The notes under the pieces were generated by a model. The model was not told where the DNA came from. It made no database searches and was given only the letters and a program-made list of their open reading frames with translations. From Peptostreptococcus stomatis DSM 17678 (lineage in GTDB: Bacteria; Bacillota; Clostridia; Peptostreptococcales; Peptostreptococcaceae): a DNA stretch of 52,197 nucleotides. Location of the stretch: contig NZ_ADGQ01000066.1 in assembly GCF_000147675.1 (NCBI RefSeq), positions 1-52,197 on the forward strand, in the 5' to 3' direction. Positions 1-8,982 of this stretch are shown here, in pieces; the stretch's first letter is position 1; every line of letters starts with the position of its first letter. A program made the position numbers and the translations under genes.

Positions 1-45
1 GTTTTTTATTAATCCCGACGCTATCACAGCCATAAGGAAATTCAT
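1..45 (-). CDS. possible 5' end of a membrane protein, cut by window edge
   Basis: Reading the minus strand from an ATG at 45 gives 15 codons (MNFLMAVIASGLIKN) that stay open to the window edge and look like the start of a membrane segment. It would lie 17 nt downstream of the histidine kinase stop. No clear Shine-Dalgarno precedes it, so translation is uncertain. Too short to assign a family. Confidence 0.22.
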   Translation of the reverse strand, partial: MNFLMAVIASGLIKN

Positions 46-62
46 TCTAATGGCATATTTTT

Positions 63-2432
63 TTATTTTTCACTGGTATTATTGGCAGACTTTTTAAAGC
101 TAACTATGGCCTTAAATAGGTCTCCATCCAGGTCTATATTTAGGTCACCACCCTGAACCTGGGCATAGCTCTTGGCTATCGATAGGCCTAGGCCTGAACC
201 TTCAGTATTTCTAGACTTGTCGCCTCGCCTGAACCTTTCTGTAATTTCATCCCTGTCATAGTCTATTTCACTGGCTGAAATATTCTTAAATACTAGGTAT
301 ATTGTTTCATCTTCGTCTTCAAGCTCTATATAGACCCTAGACCCCTCCATGGCGTACTTTACCATGTTGATCAGGAGATTTTCAAATATCCTATAGGTCT
401 TTTCTCCATCCAGGTAAAGCATTACTTTTTTGTCAGGTAGCTTGGTCCTCAAGATTAACTGTCTTTCATTGAACCTATCTTCTACTTCCCAGATACACTG
501 CTTGATTAATTCAACTACATCTATATAGTTTATATCTAGGGTTATACTTCCTGACTGGGCCTTTGAGATTTCGAACATATCGTCTATCAGTATCTTAAGC
601 CTTTCCGACTTCCTTGATATGGTATCTATATACTCTCTTGACCTGTCTGATAGACCCTCTTCATTTTTGAGCAGGTCTGAATATGATATGATGGATGTCA
701 AAGGTGTCTTGAGGTCATGGGATACATTAGAAATCAACTCACTCTTTAACTTCTGACTCTTTATTTCATCCTCTACAGTCTTCTTATAGGCCTCCTGTAT
801 ACTCACGAGCTGTCTCTTCAACTCTTCATATATACCTACATTTTGACTCATAATCTCTATATCCAGGTTTCCATTTGCTATGTTCTCTGTTAGGCCAAAG
901 AGGCTCTTGTAGTCTTCTTCACTCTCTCTTATTTCCCTAAGTACGACCCTTTCAAAGATAATGACCACCAGATAGTAGACCACTATGATAACAAGCCAGG
1001 TCACATAACTATCTACAAATCCACTCAAGATCAAGAATATAGACCCCACACTGATAATTACTATACCTAAAATGCACAGCCTGTTATATCTCTTACTAAA
1101 GTCTACATTCATAAACCTCCTTATGCCAGAGATTATTGACCTGTAGATAAGCATGATGGTTCTTATCACCAAACTCTTCTTAACCAGGTACTTCCTAATA
1201 CCAGTATCCAGTACCATCCTAATCCAGGCTGCAAATATAAAGACCATCAAAAATATAAGGAACCAGTAGGCTATATTTATGCCATTTACCACCTGCTTGG
1301 ATATCCATATAGGCACATTGTTGGCCATGACTTCCTTTAGGATGTTTCCATTTATAGTCTCTCTTACCACCCTTACCGGAACATCATTCCTTAGTAGGGA
1401 GTAATTGAGTTCTACCATAATAGCAACCAGGATTTCAAAAGGCAGTTTAAAGATATTCCTCATGCCATAAAAACCAGTCAAGAGCTCTTTAGGTAGTATT
1501 AGGGTAATTACAAGAATTGATATTAGTAAAAACCTTGCTATCTTATCTATCATGGAGAACTTACTTCTCTCAACCTTGTTTATATACCTGCTGATAGTAT
1601 CGCTACTCGTATAGAAATTATTATTAATGGTCCTAGGAATGGCGTACATATATAGCCTGTTCTTGATTTGGTTTGTATTATAGCCAAAGAAGTCACTTGG
1701 AAGTTCTCCATTAAAGCTATATTCTATCTTCATCTTCCTTTCAGACTCACGTTCTAACATAAAGTCATCTATCTTTTGTTTGTTAAAACCACTGGTATAT
1801 AGTAACTTGTACTTGCCATCCTTGTCGTATTCCAAGAGGATGCAATTTCTAAAATTCTTATTAATAGACTTGTCAGCATACTTGTAGGCCTCAACTACAC
1901 TTGCATAATCTTTATCACCTGGCTTGGCCTCTAGGTATTTTTTAATCTTATCCGCAGATTCCTTAAAATCATAGTTGGAAAAAGCATAGCCGGTCTCAGT
2001 ATTTATACAGGTAAACTTTACATTACCATCTGACCCCTTGATCATAGTCCCAAGGTCAGAATTTGCCACCTGGTTGAATTCATTTTTAATAGAATTTGCA
2101 TCTAGGGTTCCAGAATAGTATTCTATATTGGTACTTTTAATTATTGAGTTGATTGTATCTTCGCTTAAAAAGATATCTGCAGGAGACAACTCCTTGTTCT
2201 TTTCAGCCTGGTAGCTCTTATAGTAGAGGTAATAATTTGAATTGAAGATATCTGATGTATACGCCTCCGTTTCAAATGGGTTGTCCTTTATCTCAGATAT
2301 CTTTGTTTCTATATAGTGGTACCTGCGAATCATATTAAAGGCCAGGATAAGCATGACAAGGATAACCCCAAGGGTAAATATATGTTTCTTCTGAATTTCG
2401 TTAATCTTAAATCTTGTCAATTTTATACCCAA
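63..2432 (-). CDS. sensor histidine kinase, multi-span membrane type
   Basis: Membrane histidine kinase of about 789 residues, the likely partner of the response regulator just upstream. One membrane segment lies near residues 18-34. A roughly 265-residue extracytoplasmic region follows, then four more predicted segments (about 299-315, 384-404, 452-470, 476-496). The transmitter has the phospho-acceptor motif SHDLKTPLTS (His572), an N box around NLLINMVKYA (682-695) and the ATP-lid glycines GSGLGLSIAK (745-754). No confident HAMP domain is visible; a helical linker (about 500-560) joins membrane and kinase. The start is uncertain: the longest reading begins with TTG at 2432, another TTG lies at 2420, and both overlap the end of the regulator gene, which implies translational coupling. 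The ligand is unknown. Confidence 0.9.
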   Translation of the reverse strand: MGIKLTRFKINEIQKKHIFTLGVILVMLILAFNMIRRYHYIETKISEIKDNPFETEAYTSDIFNSNYYLYYKSYQAEKNKELSPADIFLSEDTINSIIKSTNIEYYSGTLDANSIKNEFNQVANSDLGTMIKGSDGNVKFTCINTETGYAFSNYDFKESADKIKKYLEAKPGDKDYASVVEAYKYADKSINKNFRNCILLEYDKDGKYKLLYTSGFNKQKIDDFMLERESERKMKIEYSFNGELPSDFFGYNTNQIKNRLYMYAIPRTINNNFYTSSDTISRYINKVERSKFSMIDKIARFLLISILVITLILPKELLTGFYGMRNIFKLPFEILVAIMVELNYSLLRNDVPVRVVRETINGNILKEVMANNVPIWISKQVVNGINIAYWFLIFLMVFIFAAWIRMVLDTGIRKYLVKKSLVIRTIMLIYRSIISGIRRFMNVDFSKRYNRLCILGIVIISVGSIFLILSGFVDSYVTWLVIIVVYYLVVIIFERVVLREIRESEEDYKSLFGLTENIANGNLDIEIMSQNVGIYEELKRQLVSIQEAYKKTVEDEIKSQKLKSELISNVSHDLKTPLTSIISYSDLLKNEEGLSDRSREYIDTISRKSERLKILIDDMFEISKAQSGSITLDINYIDVVELIKQCIWEVEDRFNERQLILRTKLPDKKVMLYLDGEKTYRIFENLLINMVKYAMEGSRVYIELEDEDETIYLVFKNISASEIDYDRDEITERFRRGDKSRNTEGSGLGLSIAKSYAQVQGGDLNIDLDGDLFKAIVSFKKSANNTSEK

Positions 2433-3120
2433 CTCCCCATACTACTTTCAAATACTTAGGTTTTTTAGAATCCAGTTCTATCTTCTCCCTAATATTTCTT
2501 ATGTGAACCATTACAGTATCAGTATTTATGGCATTTTCATTCCATACCTTTTCATATATTTCCTCTGAAGAAAAGACCCTGCCTGGATTTTTCATCAAGA
2601 GGTTTAAGATTTTAAACTCAATAGGTGTAATTTTAACAGGCTTGTCATCTACACTTACTGTCCTCTTGTTTTCATTAAGTTCCAGGCCACCTATAATATA
2701 AAGGCCTTCATCTTCCTTTTCTCCATCTTCATCATCGCTGATATTCATATACTTAGTGTACCTTCTTAACTGTGAGTTGACCCTGGCTAAAAGCTCTAGT
2801 GGTTTAAATGGTTTGTTGACATAGTCATCTGCCCCTATATTTAGGCCCATAATCTGGTCAACCTCTTCAGACTTGGCAGATAGGATTATTACTGGGAAAT
2901 TATGTTTTTCCCTTAGCTTCATTATCATACTTGCCCCATCCATTACCGGCATCATCATATCTATAATAGCCAGGTGGATATCTTCCTTGTCTACTATTTT
3001 CAAGCCTTCTAAGCCATTATTTGCCTTAAAAACCTTATAGCCCTGGTTTAGTAGGTATATTTCAACAACATCCGCTATTTCTTTTTCGTCATCTACAACT
3101 AATATATTATATGATTTCAT
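2407..3120 (-). CDS. OmpR/PhoB-family response regulator
   Basis: Two-domain DNA-binding response regulator of 237 residues. The receiver domain (1-120) shows the acidic pair Asp10/Asp11, the phospho-acceptor Asp54 in AIIDMMMPVMDG, Ser81 and Lys103 in VNKPF. A linker rich in Asp and Glu (about 122-137) leads to a C-terminal winged helix (about 142-235) ending WGVGYKI, typical of the OmpR family. The ATG follows a G-rich Shine-Dalgarno. Its end overlaps the histidine kinase start, so the two are almost certainly one two-component system. The regulon cannot be read from the window. Confidence 0.95.
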   Translation of the reverse strand: MKSYNILVVDDEKEIADVVEIYLLNQGYKVFKANNGLEGLKIVDKEDIHLAIIDMMMPVMDGASMIMKLREKHNFPVIILSAKSEEVDQIMGLNIGADDYVNKPFKPLELLARVNSQLRRYTKYMNISDDEDGEKEDEGLYIIGGLELNENKRTVSVDDKPVKITPIEFKILNLLMKNPGRVFSSEEIYEKVWNENAINTDTVMVHIRNIREKIELDSKKPKYLKVVWGVGYKIDKI

Positions 3121-3208
3121 AGGCCCCCCTTTTCTCTATTCTTATTCTACTTATTGCTTTTACCATGGACTAACTAGGCTAGCCATATGTAAAAGTACTA
3201 TGATATTC

Positions 3209-3892
3209 TTATTTTTTCTTAATATTTTTGATAACCAAGAGGCAGCCGTCCCTTACATTTATATAGGCATCCTGGGCCACCATAACATTGGAAATCCCCC
3301 TTGTTACCGAGTATTTCAAGTCCAGTTCCTCTACACTGTACTCCATATTAACTAGGGTAATCCCCCTGGCATCCCCCCTTATAGGTAAGATAGATACAAT
3401 ATCTCCAACATTACCCTTTAGGGTCATTTCATCATTTTTCAGGATATAAATTTCTTCATGTTCTGATATAATCCTAGGATACATACCCCTATCCAATATA
3501 TAGTATAGGAGTTGGATATTGGCTAGTTCATGGTCAATACGTCCTCCTAGGGCTGCATATATATCTATACCTAAAAGTCCAACCTCTTCAACCAACCAGA
3601 CCGCCAATTCAGCATCTGTTTCATCCTTCTTTGTTGGGAATTTTTTGAATACTACATCAGAAGCTTCATAGTATTCCCTAATATCATCTTCTATTGAATC
3701 CAAATCACCCAAAATATAGTTTGGCATTATTCCCAACCTGTAGAGGTGGTTGGCACCACCATCAACAGCAATTATTAATTCATATGTATTGTAATTCATG
3801 ACTTCCCTTATGTAGTCATAGTCATCCAACTGGCCATTCAGAACCAGGCAGGCGGTCTTGCCATGAATTATTTCGCTTATTAAAGTTCCCAT
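3209..3892 (-). CDS. thiN: thiamine diphosphokinase
   Basis: Transfers diphosphate from ATP to thiamine to give thiamine diphosphate, in the cytoplasm. The 227-residue length is normal. Family motifs are AVDGGANHL (42-50), ILGDLDS (60-66) and TKKDETDAELA (87-97), with a C-terminal beta domain (about 145-220). It is the last gene of the rsgA-rpe-thiN trio common in Firmicutes; its ATG is immediately upstream of nothing else in the operon, and the rpe stop codon lies directly before it. No terminator with a U-run is obvious downstream. Confidence 0.93.
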   Translation of the reverse strand: MGTLISEIIHGKTACLVLNGQLDDYDYIREVMNYNTYELIIAVDGGANHLYRLGIMPNYILGDLDSIEDDIREYYEASDVVFKKFPTKKDETDAELAVWLVEEVGLLGIDIYAALGGRIDHELANIQLLYYILDRGMYPRIISEHEEIYILKNDEMTLKGNVGDIVSILPIRGDARGITLVNMEYSVEELDLKYSVTRGISNVMVAQDAYINVRDGCLLVIKNIKKK

Positions 3893-4549
3893 TTATTCTC
3901 CATCTACTGCTTTTCTTAAATCCATTACAGCCTTGTCGATATCTTCCTTACCAAAAATAGCTGAACCGGCTACCAGTACATCTGCACCAGCATCTACCAA
4001 GGCCTTGATATTTTCACTTGTGACTCCTCCGTCTACTTCTATCTCAATGTCTAGACCCTTGTCATCAATCATTTTTCTTAGCTCTTTTACCTTGTCTAGG
4101 ACCTCTGGTATGAACTTCTGTCCACCAAAACCCGGGTTTACTGACATCAATAGGACCATATCCAGGTCTCCTAGGACATGCTTTATCATACAGACTGGTG
4201 TGGCTGGGTTTAAAACTACCCCCGCCTTAATGCCATGTGATTTGATATTCTGTATAGTCCTATGTAGGTGGGTACAAGTTTCATAGTGGACTGTAATTAT
4301 ATCACAGCCTGCTGCTGCCAAGTCTGGCAAGAACTTGTCCGGATCTGATATCATAAGGTGGGCATCAAATACCATATTTAGGTCCTTTCTTAGGCTCTTG
4401 ATGATAGGGGCCCCAAAGGTAATATTTGGCACAAAGTGACCGTCCATTACGTCCAGGTGCAGGTATTCACAGCCTGCTGCCTCTACCTTTTTACATGATT
4501 CTAATAATCTAGCAAAGTCCGCCGATAAAACTGATGGTGCTAATTTCAT
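3893..4549 (-). CDS. rpe: ribulose-phosphate 3-epimerase
   Basis: Interconverts ribulose 5-phosphate and xylulose 5-phosphate in the pentose phosphate pathway. It is a 218-residue TIM barrel with the motifs LHLDVMDGHFVPN (30-42; metal-binding His31, Asp33), FDAHLM, MSVNPGFGGQKF and EVDGGV. Its ATG overlaps the rsgA stop codon by one base (TAATG), a translational coupling arrangement. The placement between rsgA and thiN is the standard Firmicute order. Confidence 0.97.
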   Translation of the reverse strand: MKLAPSVLSADFARLLESCKKVEAAGCEYLHLDVMDGHFVPNITFGAPIIKSLRKDLNMVFDAHLMISDPDKFLPDLAAAGCDIITVHYETCTHLHRTIQNIKSHGIKAGVVLNPATPVCMIKHVLGDLDMVLLMSVNPGFGGQKFIPEVLDKVKELRKMIDDKGLDIEIEVDGGVTSENIKALVDAGADVLVAGSAIFGKEDIDKAVMDLRKAVDGE

Positions 4550-5448
4550 TACAAATTCCTCCTAAGTTCTCTTATCTTCAAATTATTTATTTCATCTAGT
4601 ATCTGTAGGTAAGACTTGTACCTACTTTCTGCTATCTCTCCTACTTCAAGAGCCTCTTTTACTGCACAAGCAGGCTCATTCTTGTGGATACACTTGCTTC
4701 CAAAGCGACATCCATCAAATTTAGCAAATTCTATAAAGTATTCCTGTAATTCTTCTATTTCTATATCTGTTAACTCGAAAGAACTAAATCCTGGTGTATC
4801 TGCAACTATGGCATTTGGTCCTAGCTTGTATAACTCTGAATGCCTGGTAGTGTGCTTACCCCTGCCCAGCTTTTGTGAAATCTCAGCAGTATCAATCTTG
4901 AAGCCAGGTTCAATGGCATTTAGGATACTTGACTTACCGACACCTGACTGACCTGCAAATACAGATATGCAACCTTCTAACTCCTGCCTTACCTGGTCTA
5001 TGCCCTGGCCTGTCTCTACGCTGACAGGTATGACCTTGTAACCTATTCTCTCATAGTCAGATACTATCCTATCTACTATACTACCATCCTCATCCAGGTC
5101 AACCTTGGTTAAAATAATCCTAATATCTAAATTTTCCTTTTCAGAAAAGACTATAAACCTATCTAAAAGAACCATGTTTGGGTTTGGCTCCTTGACTGAA
5201 AAGGTAATCAAAACCTTGTCTACATTAGCTATTGGTGGTCTTACCAACTCAGATTTTCTTTCGTATATCTTTTCTATATTACCCTTTTTATCGGCTTCAT
5301 CTATTATGCTGATAGCAACCCTATCCCCTACCAAGGGGCTAAGTCCCTTTTTCCTAAATATACCACGGACCTTGCACTCATATAGGTCTTGGCCTACTTC
5401 TACATAATAAAATCCGCTGATACCCTTGATTATTATTCCGTCTTTCAT
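4549..5448 (-). CDS. rsgA: ribosome small-subunit GTPase RsgA
   Basis: Circularly permuted GTPase that checks late maturation of the 30S subunit. It has 299 residues: an N-terminal OB fold (about 1-65), then G motifs in permuted order, with LTKVD (113-117, G4) before the P-loop AGQSGVGKSS (165-174) and DTPG (217-220, G3). A C-terminal zinc site uses Cys247, Cys253, His255 and Cys261. The start has a GGAGGTAGA Shine-Dalgarno. In many Firmicutes prkC is directly upstream; here a fabG-like gene sits between them. Confidence 0.97.
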   Translation of the reverse strand: MKDGIIIKGISGFYYVEVGQDLYECKVRGIFRKKGLSPLVGDRVAISIIDEADKKGNIEKIYERKSELVRPPIANVDKVLITFSVKEPNPNMVLLDRFIVFSEKENLDIRIILTKVDLDEDGSIVDRIVSDYERIGYKVIPVSVETGQGIDQVRQELEGCISVFAGQSGVGKSSILNAIEPGFKIDTAEISQKLGRGKHTTRHSELYKLGPNAIVADTPGFSSFELTDIEIEELQEYFIEFAKFDGCRFGSKCIHKNEPACAVKEALEVGEIAESRYKSYLQILDEINNLKIRELRRNL

Positions 5449-5511
5449 TCTACCTCCAAGTCTTTATCATTACTTATATGATAACACAAGAATCATGCCA
5501 GTTAAAGTTCT

Positions 5512-6246
5512 TTAAATTACAAAGCCACCATTGCTGGCTAGAACCTGACCAGTAATAAAGTCCGCCTTGTCAGAAACCAAAAATGAGACAAGATTGGCTA
5601 TATCTTCAGGTTGACCCAACCTCATTAGGGGGGTCTCACCCTTCAGATAGTCTATATCAGACTGGTCAAAATCCTTCATCATATCAGTCATAATTACACC
5701 TGGTGCTATGGCATTTACATTTATACCTGACGGACCCACCTCCTTGGCCAGGGCCTTGGTGAAACCAATCATACCCGCCTTAGAAGCTGAGTAGGCCACC
5801 TCACAGGAGGCTCCTACCTGGCCCCACATTGATGATATGTTTATTATCTTACCACTATGGTTTGATATCATGTGTTTAAGAGCCTCCTTGGAGCATAAAA
5901 AGACCGACTTGAGATTTGTGTCTATTATCCTATCCCAGTCCTCCTCATCCATGTCTGTAATCAAACCCTCATAGCTGATACCAGAGTTATTGACCAAGAC
6001 ATCTATTGAGCCAAACCTATCCATACAAAAGTCAAACATGGCCTTGACCTGGTCTTGTTTAGAGACATCTGCCTTAAAAATCTCCACCTGGTAGCCCTCT
6101 TCCCTCAAAAACCTGCAAGTTTCTTGGGCCTCTTTTTGGGACTTGTTATAGTTTATCAATAACCTGTATCCTTCTTTAGCAAGCTGGATGGCTACCTGCC
6201 TACCAATTCCCCTGGATCCACCAGTTACCAATACTACCTTGCTCAT
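5512..6246 (-). CDS. fabG: short-chain dehydrogenase, FabG-like 3-oxoacyl-ACP reductase
   Basis: NAD(P)H-dependent reductase of the classical SDR family, 244 residues. It carries the cofactor motif TGGSRGIG (8-15), NNSG (86-89) and the catalytic Ser139, Tyr152 and Lys156 (YSASK). The overall sequence is FabG-like, so 3-oxoacyl-ACP reduction in fatty acid synthesis is the default call. It is not in a fab cluster, however, and a different keto substrate is possible. It sits between prkC and rsgA, with its own AGGAGG Shine-Dalgarno right after an intrinsic terminator, so it probably has separate control. Confidence 0.85.
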   Translation of the reverse strand: MSKVVLVTGGSRGIGRQVAIQLAKEGYRLLINYNKSQKEAQETCRFLREEGYQVEIFKADVSKQDQVKAMFDFCMDRFGSIDVLVNNSGISYEGLITDMDEEDWDRIIDTNLKSVFLCSKEALKHMISNHSGKIINISSMWGQVGASCEVAYSASKAGMIGFTKALAKEVGPSGINVNAIAPGVIMTDMMKDFDQSDIDYLKGETPLMRLGQPEDIANLVSFLVSDKADFITGQVLASNGGFVI

Positions 6247-6259
6247 TTAATCTCCTCCT

Positions 6260-6295
6260 AAAAACAAGGAGCCACCCCCCTTAGGCAACTCCTTG
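6260..6295 (-). terminator. intrinsic terminator between prkC and fabG-like gene
   Basis: On the minus strand CAAGGAG (6289-6295) pairs with CTCCTTG (6265-6271) around a G-rich loop and is followed by TTTTT. The U-run ends only 13 nt before the fabG-like ATG and abuts its Shine-Dalgarno, so the hairpin is inside that gene's leader. Confidence 0.75.
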
Positions 6296-6321
6296 TCATA
6301 ATCTACTTTAGTGATATATAA

Positions 6322-6327
6322 ATTATA
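6322..6327 (-). promoter_or_regulatory. candidate -10 element for fabG-like gene
   Basis: A TATAAT (minus strand) begins directly after the prkC stop codon, about 27 nt upstream of the leader terminator. The -35 region is poor, so this is only a candidate promoter. Confidence 0.35.
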
Positions 6328-8208
6328 TTAGTTGTTAGTTCCACCAATAATATTTTCGCTTGTAGTACCACCTGAAGAATCTGAACCATTGTCAGGTACT
6401 ACTATACTACTTCCATTGCCGTTATTGTTTCCATTATTGTTTGACCTACCATTATTTGGTCTTGTGTTCCTAGATGACCTACCATTAGAAGGGTCTATGT
6501 CCCTACCGTTGTTATTATCATTGATGTTGCTATCATTACCATTAGAATCGTCATCAATTATTGATGGCCTTTCCTGCCTTGACTTCTTGCCCTTGCTGAC
6601 AACTAGGGATACCTTTTGACCTTCATCACTAGAACCGCCAACTAGACTCTGGCTTAGTACCGTACCTTCTTCGGCATCATTGTATTCATATTTTACATTT
6701 CCTAATACCAGCTTGTTGTCATTGAGTAGCTTTTCTGCCTGGCTCAATTTAAGGCCAACCACATTAGGTACTGGAACCTTAGAATTACCCTTGCTGACTA
6801 TTACACTTACAGAATCACCCTTCTTTAGGGTAGTATTCTCGCTAGGTGTTTGAGTTATTATCCTATCCTTGCTGACACCATTGCTGTACTCTTCTGATTT
6901 GACAACTAGTTTCAGACCTGTTCCTTCTAAACTCTTTTGGGCCTCTTCAACAGTCATATTTACAACGCTAGGAACTGTAACATTTTCTGAATTGTCCTTA
7001 TTGAATAGGCCTAGTCCAAAGTACTTCATGAAAAAGGCTGCATAACCTATAAGGATCATGATTAGGATAACTGCAAGTATCTTAAGTCTTCTACGAGCTC
7101 TAGGAGTTTCCTTTTTTCTGGCCTTGTTCTTCTTTTCCTGTTTCTTTTCTCTCTTCTTTTCTTTTCTAGACTTAGGCCTTTCTTCATAGTAGTCATCGTC
7201 TATATCATCATCCTCATTGTAGTATTCATCATCCTCGTCGTAGTATTCATCTTCTTCATCATAGTAGTCATCATCGTCCTCATAATCATCATACTGGACT
7301 GGCTTCCTACCATTGAATACTTCTGGATCTCTCCTATCTACGTCAGTTGTAGCAAAGTTATTATAGTCCTTTATATACGGAAGGTCTATGTTCCTCTCTA
7401 CAAATTCTATGTCCTCTATCAATTCTTCAGCAGTCTGGTACCTATTGGCAGGTTCCTTCTGCGTCAACTTGCTGATGATTGTCCTTACACTGTTTGGAAT
7501 ATTTATCTTGTCCTGGTCTGTGAAGGCTATGTCCTCGTTTATATGCTTCAAGGCTATGGATATAGGACTATCACCACTAAATGGCACCCTACCTATAATC
7601 ATTTCATATAGGACTATACCTAATGAATATAGGTCTGCATTGCTTGTCAGATGCTTACCTTTGGCCTGTTCGGGTGATATGTAGTGAACTGATCCAATTA
7701 CACTACCCATATTCGTCATAGTTGAGCTGCTTACGGCCTTGGCTATACCAAAGTCTGCAACCTTGACCTGTCTGCCATCCTTAGATATCAATATATTATG
7801 AGGTTTGATGTCCCTGTGGATTATACCATTCCTATGGGCTGCACTCAAGGCCCTAGCTATCTGCTTGGCTATGTCCAAGGCAGTATACTCTTCTAAAGAC
7901 CCTTCATCTTGTATTATTTCCTTTAGGTTTTGTCCGTCCACGTACTCCATTACTATATAGTGGACCTTACCATCTTCGCCGACATCATACACATTCACGA
8001 TATTTGGGTGGGATAGGCTGGCTACGGCCTCTGCCTCCCTCTTAAACTTAACCAAAAACTCCTGGTCATCGACAAATTCCGGTCTCAATACCTTTACTGC
8101 AACAATCCTGTTTAAAAGTTTGTCCCTAGCCTGGTATACAAATGCCATTCCACCGTCGCCAATTTTTCTTAAAATTTCGTATCTATTTCCTAATACTGTA
8201 GCTCCCAT
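6328..8208 (-). CDS. prkC: Ser/Thr protein kinase with PASTA domains
   Basis: Membrane Hanks-type kinase that senses cell-wall fragments and phosphorylates Ser/Thr in the cytoplasm; 626 residues. The kinase domain (10-270) has a Gly-rich loop GDGGMAFVY, Lys39, HRDIKPHN (131-138) and DFG (152-154). An acidic Asp/Glu/Tyr stretch (307-342) follows, then a Lys/Arg-rich stretch (345-374) and one membrane span (about 375-393). Outside the cell are two PASTA repeats (about 410-474 and 477-540) and an Asn/Gly/Ser-rich tail (541-626). Three or more PASTA repeats are common in relatives, so this is a short version. It lies 12 nt after its cognate phosphatase gene prpC. Confidence 0.96.
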   Translation of the reverse strand: MGATVLGNRYEILRKIGDGGMAFVYQARDKLLNRIVAVKVLRPEFVDDQEFLVKFKREAEAVASLSHPNIVNVYDVGEDGKVHYIVMEYVDGQNLKEIIQDEGSLEEYTALDIAKQIARALSAAHRNGIIHRDIKPHNILISKDGRQVKVADFGIAKAVSSSTMTNMGSVIGSVHYISPEQAKGKHLTSNADLYSLGIVLYEMIIGRVPFSGDSPISIALKHINEDIAFTDQDKINIPNSVRTIISKLTQKEPANRYQTAEELIEDIEFVERNIDLPYIKDYNNFATTDVDRRDPEVFNGRKPVQYDDYEDDDDYYDEEDEYYDEDDEYYNEDDDIDDDYYEERPKSRKEKKREKKQEKKNKARKKETPRARRRLKILAVILIMILIGYAAFFMKYFGLGLFNKDNSENVTVPSVVNMTVEEAQKSLEGTGLKLVVKSEEYSNGVSKDRIITQTPSENTTLKKGDSVSVIVSKGNSKVPVPNVVGLKLSQAEKLLNDNKLVLGNVKYEYNDAEEGTVLSQSLVGGSSDEGQKVSLVVSKGKKSRQERPSIIDDDSNGNDSNINDNNNGRDIDPSNGRSSRNTRPNNGRSNNNGNNNGNGSSIVVPDNGSDSSGGTTSENIIGGTNN

Positions 8209-8220
8209 AATAACACCACC

Positions 8221-8970
8221 TTACACCATAACTATTATTACAGTAACATTATCTTTACCAGATGCTTCATTGGCCAAGTCTACCAAGCCTTGAGTAAGAT
8301 CACCCATATCTGTATTCAACAATGTTTGCTCTATTTCTTCCCTATCCACAGCTCCAGTCAGTCCGTCAGTAGCCAACAATATTTTGTCGCCTTCCTCAAG
8401 GTCAACATCATATATGTCTACTAATACAACTGGTTCTGTACCGACTGCCCTTGTTATCTTATTTCTATCAGGATGGTTTCTGGCCTCTTCCTCAGTTATT
8501 ATATTGGCCTTTACATACTCCTCAACTATTGAGTGGTCGTATGTAATCTTTTCCAACTTACCACCATTCTTCAAGATATAGCACCTGCTATCGCCAACAT
8601 TGGCTATGTAGGCCTTGTTCTTGTAAACAACTGCAAGAGTTAGGGTTGTACCCATACCGTCATAGATTATATCTTCCTTGGACTTGTCATATACCATAGA
8701 GTTGACAGTGTTATAGGCCTGCTTAATTATATCTTCTATATAATCAATCTTTACTACTCCATTTTGTATTAAGTTATCATTAAAAAATTCTATTAAATTT
8801 TCTACTGCTAGTTGGCTGGCAACCTCACCCTTGTTGTGGCCACCCATACCGTCCGCTATGGCAAAAATACCTATCTCACTACCATCGCCGACTTCTATTA
8901 TCTCACCCTTACAATAGTCTTCGTTATTCTTCCTGACCATCCCAATATGAGATTTGAATAAAAAATCCAT
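8221..8970 (-). CDS. prpC: PP2C-type Ser/Thr phosphatase
   Basis: Manganese-dependent phosphatase that reverses PrkC phosphorylation; 249 residues, cytoplasmic. Family motifs are VRKNNEDY (12-19), ADGMGGHNKGE (39-49), GDSRCY and the C-terminal GKDNVTVI. The start is supported by AAGGGAGGACTCAT before ATG. It lies between rlmN and prkC, as in most Firmicutes. Confidence 0.96.
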   Translation of the reverse strand: MDFLFKSHIGMVRKNNEDYCKGEIIEVGDGSEIGIFAIADGMGGHNKGEVASQLAVENLIEFFNDNLIQNGVVKIDYIEDIIKQAYNTVNSMVYDKSKEDIIYDGMGTTLTLAVVYKNKAYIANVGDSRCYILKNGGKLEKITYDHSIVEEYVKANIITEEEARNHPDRNKITRAVGTEPVVLVDIYDVDLEEGDKILLATDGLTGAVDREEIEQTLLNTDMGDLTQGLVDLANEASGKDNVTVIIVMV

Positions 8971-8982
8971 ATGAGTCCTCCC

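Noticed and set aside
7195-7290. DNA tandem repeat in prkC
   Set aside because: The repeats are codons for Asp, Glu and Tyr inside an intact frame, so they are reported as a protein feature.
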